From UBA7985 sp965661545 (GTDB taxonomy: Bacteria > Pseudomonadota > Alphaproteobacteria > UBA7985): a DNA stretch of 64,000 bases. Made by a program: the position numbers and the translations under genes. Location: assembly GCA_965661545.1 (NCBI GenBank), contig CBFIEF010000004.1, positions 1 to 64,000 of the forward strand, in the 5' to 3' direction. Shown here piece by piece: positions 60,978-64,000 of this stretch. The notes beneath the pieces are model-generated. The model did not search any database. It was given only the letters and a program-made list of their open reading frames with translations, and was not told the origin of the DNA. Within the stretch, counting starts at the first letter, position 1; the number at the start of each line of letters is the position of its first letter.

Positions 60978-61939
60978 GTTCGCTGATACGCCAACCGCGC
61001 AGCGACGAGATCTTCAATCGCGGAACCGCAATTCTTGAACAGGGTAATCTGGTCATAGAACCGGCGACCATCCCGCTCACCTTGTGTCAGATCAAAGAGA
61101 TCGGCGGCAACATCGTCTTTGGTGATCAAGCCTTTGTTCATCGGGATGATGAGGTCGCCGGCTTCAGCCAACGCGCCGGTCCGCGTGTCAACGAACAGCC
61201 GAGCTTTCTGGATCAGCTTATCATCCGATTCCCGGTTTTCCGGAGAAAACGCCCCCACCAAATCAATGTGGGTGCCGGGTCGGACCCAGTCGCCGAATAT
61301 CACTGGCTCACTGCTGGAGGTCACGCAGGTAACGATATCAGCGCCTTCCACAGCCGCTTGCAAGTCCTCCGTCACGCTGATGCTTTTTAGCTCCTTGGCG
61401 TCGTCTTGCAGGCGGTAATTCGCCACGAGCTCCTGAGCCCGCTTTGGAGTTCGGTTCCAGACGAGCACATCTTTAATGCCGCGCACGGCACGGTGCGCAT
61501 CAATAAAGTGACGGGCCAGCGCGCCCGCTCCCACGACCAGCAAGCGCTGCGCATCGGGGCGCGATAAATAACTCGATGCTAAAGCAGAAGCCGCCGACGT
61601 GCGCTTCGCGGTAATGGATTCTGCCTCCAAAACGCCCCGCATCTTTCCGGTACTTGCATCCATGAAGATATAAATGCCCTGCACCAACGGGAGCCCCTTG
61701 GCTGGGTTTCCTTCGTTGACAGTCACCAACTTCACGCCGAGATCACCGTCGATTTGCCACGACGGCATGTTCAGCAAGATTGTTGGCTGCTCGTGAACGT
61801 TTTCCACGAGAAACCGATTCCGCAAAGGCGCTTGATACGGACGCGCAGTAGCACCCATTCGAAACGCCCGGCGCAGCGCCTCAATCAGGCTTTTCTGATC
61901 GAGGGCAATTTCTATCTCGGCTGCTGATACAATACGCAC
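60974..61939 (-). CDS. Ornithine cyclodeaminase/mu-crystallin family protein
   Basis: A 321-residue NAD(P)-dependent enzyme. It shows GDLGVKLVTVNEGNPAKGLP with the substrate lysine, TAKRTSAASALAS, the Rossmann motif LLVVGAGALARHFIDA, and ADIVTCVTSSSEPVI with HIDLVGAFSPENRE. Family members act as ornithine cyclodeaminase, alanine dehydrogenase, or ketimine/delta-1-pyrroline-2-carboxylate reductase; the last is common in marine bacteria that use hydroxyproline. Start codon GTG. It lies just after lapA, where trpF is usually found in Rhodobacterales. Confidence 0.9.
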   Translation of the reverse strand: MRIVSAAEIEIALDQKSLIEALRRAFRMGATARPYQAPLRNRFLVENVHEQPTILLNMPSWQIDGDLGVKLVTVNEGNPAKGLPLVQGIYIFMDASTGKMRGVLEAESITAKRTSAASALASSYLSRPDAQRLLVVGAGALARHFIDAHRAVRGIKDVLVWNRTPKRAQELVANYRLQDDAKELKSISVTEDLQAAVEGADIVTCVTSSSEPVIFGDWVRPGTHIDLVGAFSPENRESDDKLIQKARLFVDTRTGALAEAGDLIIPMNKGLITKDDVAADLFDLTQGERDGRRFYDQITLFKNCGSAIEDLVAARLAYQRT

Positions 61940-61944
61940 GATGT

Positions 61945-62337
61945 CTAGATCGCAGGTAAGGGCTGGAGTTGGACCTCTTCAGCCGGTTGGTCGATGGTTT
62001 TCATGGCGGCAATCTGCTCCTCTAGACGCTCAATCTCGGCTTCCCGGTCCGACATATCAGCGCGCAAACGTTCCAATTCGTCTTGGGCCTTGGTCAGCGT
62101 CCGGGTGGTTTTACGCAGCGCAGAGCGGCGCGAACCAGCTTGAAGCCAAACGAATACAAAACCCAAGAGAAAGCTAACAAGAGAGGTAGCCGTAATCCAG
62201 ACAGCCATTGGCTGAACCAAGCCTTCTGGCGCGACAATCGCGAGACGCAGTGTGGCGGTTTGGGTGTTGGACACGACAAACCAGATAAGAACAGCCACGA
62301 AAAACATGGCGATGATGGAAGATACAAAACGGATCAT
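61945..62337 (-). CDS. LapA-like DUF1049 membrane protein
   Basis: A 130-residue inner-membrane protein with two helices (residues of about 6-26 and 45-65) in the LapA/DUF1049 pattern (VLIWFVVSNTQTATLRL) followed by a charged coiled coil (LTKAQDELERLRADM and onwards). E. coli LapA works with LapB/YciM in lipopolysaccharide control. The AGGAGA site supports the ATG at 62337; the longer frame is spurious. It follows ihfB in the conserved rpsA-ihfB-lapA order. Confidence 0.9.
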   Translation of the reverse strand: MIRFVSSIIAMFFVAVLIWFVVSNTQTATLRLAIVAPEGLVQPMAVWITATSLVSFLLGFVFVWLQAGSRRSALRKTTRTLTKAQDELERLRADMSDREAEIERLEEQIAAMKTIDQPAEEVQLQPLPAI

Positions 62338-62521
62338 TGGGGTCGATCTCCTGAGGTGGTGGGCGCAGCACGAAGGCGCGCTTGGAGTGGCTCTTCCCGT
62401 AAGCCCGCAAGCATGGTGGTGCTTGCTCGTTTTCCTACTCGTAAAATGACAGATAAACCGGACGGTTGCAAAGGCTTCAATCCAAGTCACTGCCGATAGC
62501 GCCCCCCTTGGCGCCCAGCAT

Positions 62522-62547
62522 AAAAAAAGGAGACCGAAGTCCCCTTT
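62522..62547 (-). terminator. Rho-independent terminator after ihfB
   Basis: On the minus strand AAAGGGGAC pairs with GTCTCCTTT over a TTCG tetraloop, followed by a run of T to 62522. It ends the rpsA-ihfB transcripts, so lapA needs readthrough or its own promoter within the following 180 bases. Confidence 0.92.
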
Positions 62548-62569
62548 CCCAAAAAACACTTCTGCTGGC

Positions 62570-62863
62570 TTAGTCTTCTGCTTCGCTGTCGTTCAAGCGC
62601 TCGTGGAGTTGCTTGCCCGTTTTGAAGTAGGGAATAGCCTTTTCAGAAACCTCAACCGGCTCACCCGAACGCGGGTTACGGCCAGTTCTTGCCTTGCGAA
62701 CCTTCACAGAGAAAGCACCAAAACCACGCAGCTCGATGCGGTCGCCTTGGGTCAAACCCTCAGTAATCTCATCAAAAACCGTGTTCACGATTTTGGTAAT
62801 ATCCCGCAGATAAAGATGCGGGTTATCCGAAGCGACAAGTTGGATCAGCTCAGATTTTGTCAT
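62570..62863 (-). CDS. ihfB: Integration host factor subunit beta
   Basis: A 97-residue DNA-bending protein that with IhfA forms the IHF heterodimer used in transcription, replication and recombination. It has MTKSELIQLVA, a helical dimer core (ITKIVNTVFDEITEG), the conserved RIELRGFGAFSV, and the arm segment RTGRNPRSGEPVEV with the intercalating proline. The ATG at 62863 is chosen; the open extension to 63187 overlaps rpsA in another frame. It lies 106 bp after rpsA. Confidence 0.96.
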   Translation of the reverse strand: MTKSELIQLVASDNPHLYLRDITKIVNTVFDEITEGLTQGDRIELRGFGAFSVKVRKARTGRNPRSGEPVEVSEKAIPYFKTGKQLHERLNDSEAED

Positions 62864-62911
62864 GGTGTCCCCCAAACTCTCTGGCAGTTGCCCTGCTAAG
62901 CCTGCCGCATC

Positions 62912-62943
62912 ATGCGGCGCAAAAAACCCCTGTTGCGCCGCAT
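62912..62943 (-). repeat. 11-bp perfect inverted repeat between rpsA and ihfB
   Basis: ATGCGGCGCAA at 62912-62922 and TTGCGCCGCAT at 62933-62943 form a hairpin with a 10-base loop. A further GCCGCAT just left (62904-62910) can pair competitively with the ATGCGGC at 62912-62918. No T-run follows, so this looks like an RNA processing or stability element rather than a terminator. Confidence 0.7.
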
Positions 62944-62969
62944 GTTTGCGATAGAACTTTAGACCCGTG

Positions 62970-64000
62970 TTAGCTGCGGCTGTTCTTGAGCGCTTCGCCC
63001 AGAATGTCGCCCAAGGATGCGCCGGAATCAGTGGAACCGTACTCGGCCATTGCCTCCTGTTCTTCCTCGGTTTCACGTGCCTTAATGGACAGAGAGATCT
63101 TGCGTGTCTTGGAGTCGATGGCGGTAATCTTCGCATCCACCTTCTCGCCAACTGCAAAACGATCGGTCCGCTGGTCATCACGGTCACGTGCCAGATCAGA
63201 ACGACGGATGAAGCCCGTCACACCGTCAGTCACCTGAACCTCAATACCATTGTCCTGAACCTGCGTAATCACGGTGGTAACCACCTGACCGCGCTTCAGG
63301 CCGTCTATTGCGTTTGCAAACGGATCGTCTTCGAGCTGCTTGATGCCCAAAGAGATACGCTCTTTCTCAACATCAACGTCGAGGACCTTGGCCGATACAG
63401 ACTCGCCCTTGGTGTAATCCTTGACAGCTTCTTCGCCAACGCGGTTCCAGTCGATGTCCGACAAGTGAACCATGCCGTCGATGTCGCCTTCGAGGCCAAC
63501 GAACAGACCGAATTCGGTGATGTTGCGAATTTCGCCTTCGATGGAAGAGCCAACAGGGTTGCTGTCCAAGAACGCTTCCCATGGGTTCTGCATGGTCTGC
63601 TTGAGACCAAGGGAAATGCGACGCTTCGAGGTATCCACATCGAGGATGACAACTTCAACTTCTTGCGAAGTGGAAACGATCTTACCCGGGTGTACGTTCT
63701 TCTTTGTCCATGACATCTCGGAAACGTGCACCAGACCTTCGATGCCCGGCAGCAATTCAACAAATGCACCATAATCGGTGATGTTGGTAACGCGGCCGTT
63801 GAACTTCGTACCAACTGGGAACTCAGCCGCAACCGTTTCCCAAGGATCGGTTTCGAGCTGCTTCATGCCCAGCGAGATACGCTGTGTTTCGCGGTTGAAC
63901 TTGATCACCTGAACTTCGACGGACTGACCAACAGTCAGAACCTCGGACGGGTGATTGATGCGGCGCCACGAAATGTCGGTGACGTGCAACAGGCCGTCTA
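62970..64000 (-). CDS. rpsA: Small ribosomal subunit protein S1 (C-terminal part; 5' end outside window)
   Basis: The frame is open to the right edge, so the N-terminal half is missing. The visible 343 codons hold the end of one S1 domain and three further S1 (OB-fold) domains: those with VTNITDYGAFVELLPGIEGLVHVSEMSW, with IRNITEFGLFVGLEGDIDG and with GQVVTTVITQVQDNGIEV, each closed by RISLG-type strands. S1 brings mRNA to the 30S subunit. The short C-terminal tail (SLGDILGEALKNSRS) is typical of alphaproteobacteria. ihfB follows at 106 bp. Confidence 0.96.
   Translation of the reverse strand, partial: DGLLHVTDISWRRINHPSEVLTVGQSVEVQVIKFNRETQRISLGMKQLETDPWETVAAEFPVGTKFNGRVTNITDYGAFVELLPGIEGLVHVSEMSWTKKNVHPGKIVSTSQEVEVVILDVDTSKRRISLGLKQTMQNPWEAFLDSNPVGSSIEGEIRNITEFGLFVGLEGDIDGMVHLSDIDWNRVGEEAVKDYTKGESVSAKVLDVDVEKERISLGIKQLEDDPFANAIDGLKRGQVVTTVITQVQDNGIEVQVTDGVTGFIRRSDLARDRDDQRTDRFAVGEKVDAKITAIDSKTRKISLSIKARETEEEQEAMAEYGSTDSGASLGDILGEALKNSRS

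Noticed and set aside
1..64000. Prophage, insertion sequence or integrated island
   Set aside because: No transposase, integrase or phage structural gene was found, and genes are mostly conserved chromosomal families.

Overview
The window comes from an alphaproteobacterium, most likely a marine member of the Rhodobacterales or a neighbouring lineage. The grounds are gene content: a glycine-dependent 5-aminolevulinate synthase (hemA), GapR (DUF2312), DUF1178, DUF1244, a DUF3035-like lipoprotein beside lspA and ileS, the rpsA-ihfB-lapA run, an ScfR-type regulator divergent from isocitrate lyase, and an L27 protein with a helix-hairpin-helix tail. Base composition is moderately GC-rich, with a few AT-rich intergenic islands. 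Coding is dense. I found no rRNA, tRNA, CRISPR array, transposase or phage gene, so this reads as chromosomal core sequence with scattered accessory genes.

Layout. 1-8.4 kb: end of an N-formylglutamate amidohydrolase, GNAT acetyltransferase, MATE exporter, dusA, extended rpmA, betB, and an msrP operon. 8.5-14.1 kb: folD, yggT, hemA, an amidohydrolase/DUF1178 pair, then an operon of a second N-formylglutamate amidohydrolase, DUF1244 and gapR. 14.1-23.1 kb: a leftward housekeeping run of ispG, ribF, ileS, lspA, DUF3035-like lipoprotein and two M16 peptidases. 23.3-31.3 kb: an LpoA-like lipoprotein, a large acidic surface protein, an Lrp regulator, a TauE/SafE permease, a hydrolase and an EamA transporter. 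31.4-34.8 kb: scfR-aceA and a DUF4170 protein. 34.7-37.1 kb: a metallophosphoesterase/glycosyltransferase pair resembling the PlcP-Agt phospholipid-remodelling genes. 37.2-43.2 kb: HpcH/HpaI aldolase, argJ with a GNAT-Nudix fusion, a barnase/barstar pair, PduO-type adenosyltransferase and zapE. 43.2-47.6 kb: two large unrecognised exported proteins. 47.7-55.8 kb: plsC-like, ftsX, ftsE, zinc-ribbon protein, grxC, comF, methyltransferase, htpG, DUF1223. 55.8-64 kb: outer-membrane protein, gshA, rsmE, ubiA, a Kazal-like lipoprotein, an ornithine-cyclodeaminase-family gene, lapA, ihfB and the 3' part of rpsA.

How the genes work together. Metabolic genes point to a marine heterotroph using acetate through the glyoxylate shunt (aceA with its divergent regulator), oxidising betaine aldehyde, degrading histidine to glutamate (two N-formylglutamate amidohydrolases) and possibly replacing phospholipids with glycolipids when phosphate is scarce. 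Envelope functions are prominent: lipoprotein maturation, FtsEX, periplasmic methionine-sulfoxide repair and several secreted proteins.

The items most worth a second look are a complete secreted barnase homologue with its barstar (40.3-41.2 kb), the plcP-agt-DUF4174 operon, the L27-HHH fusion with no adjacent rplU, the pair of unclassified exported proteins at 43-47.5 kb, the 896-residue cadherin/FG-GAP surface protein, and a terminator hairpin overlapping the betB ribosome binding site.
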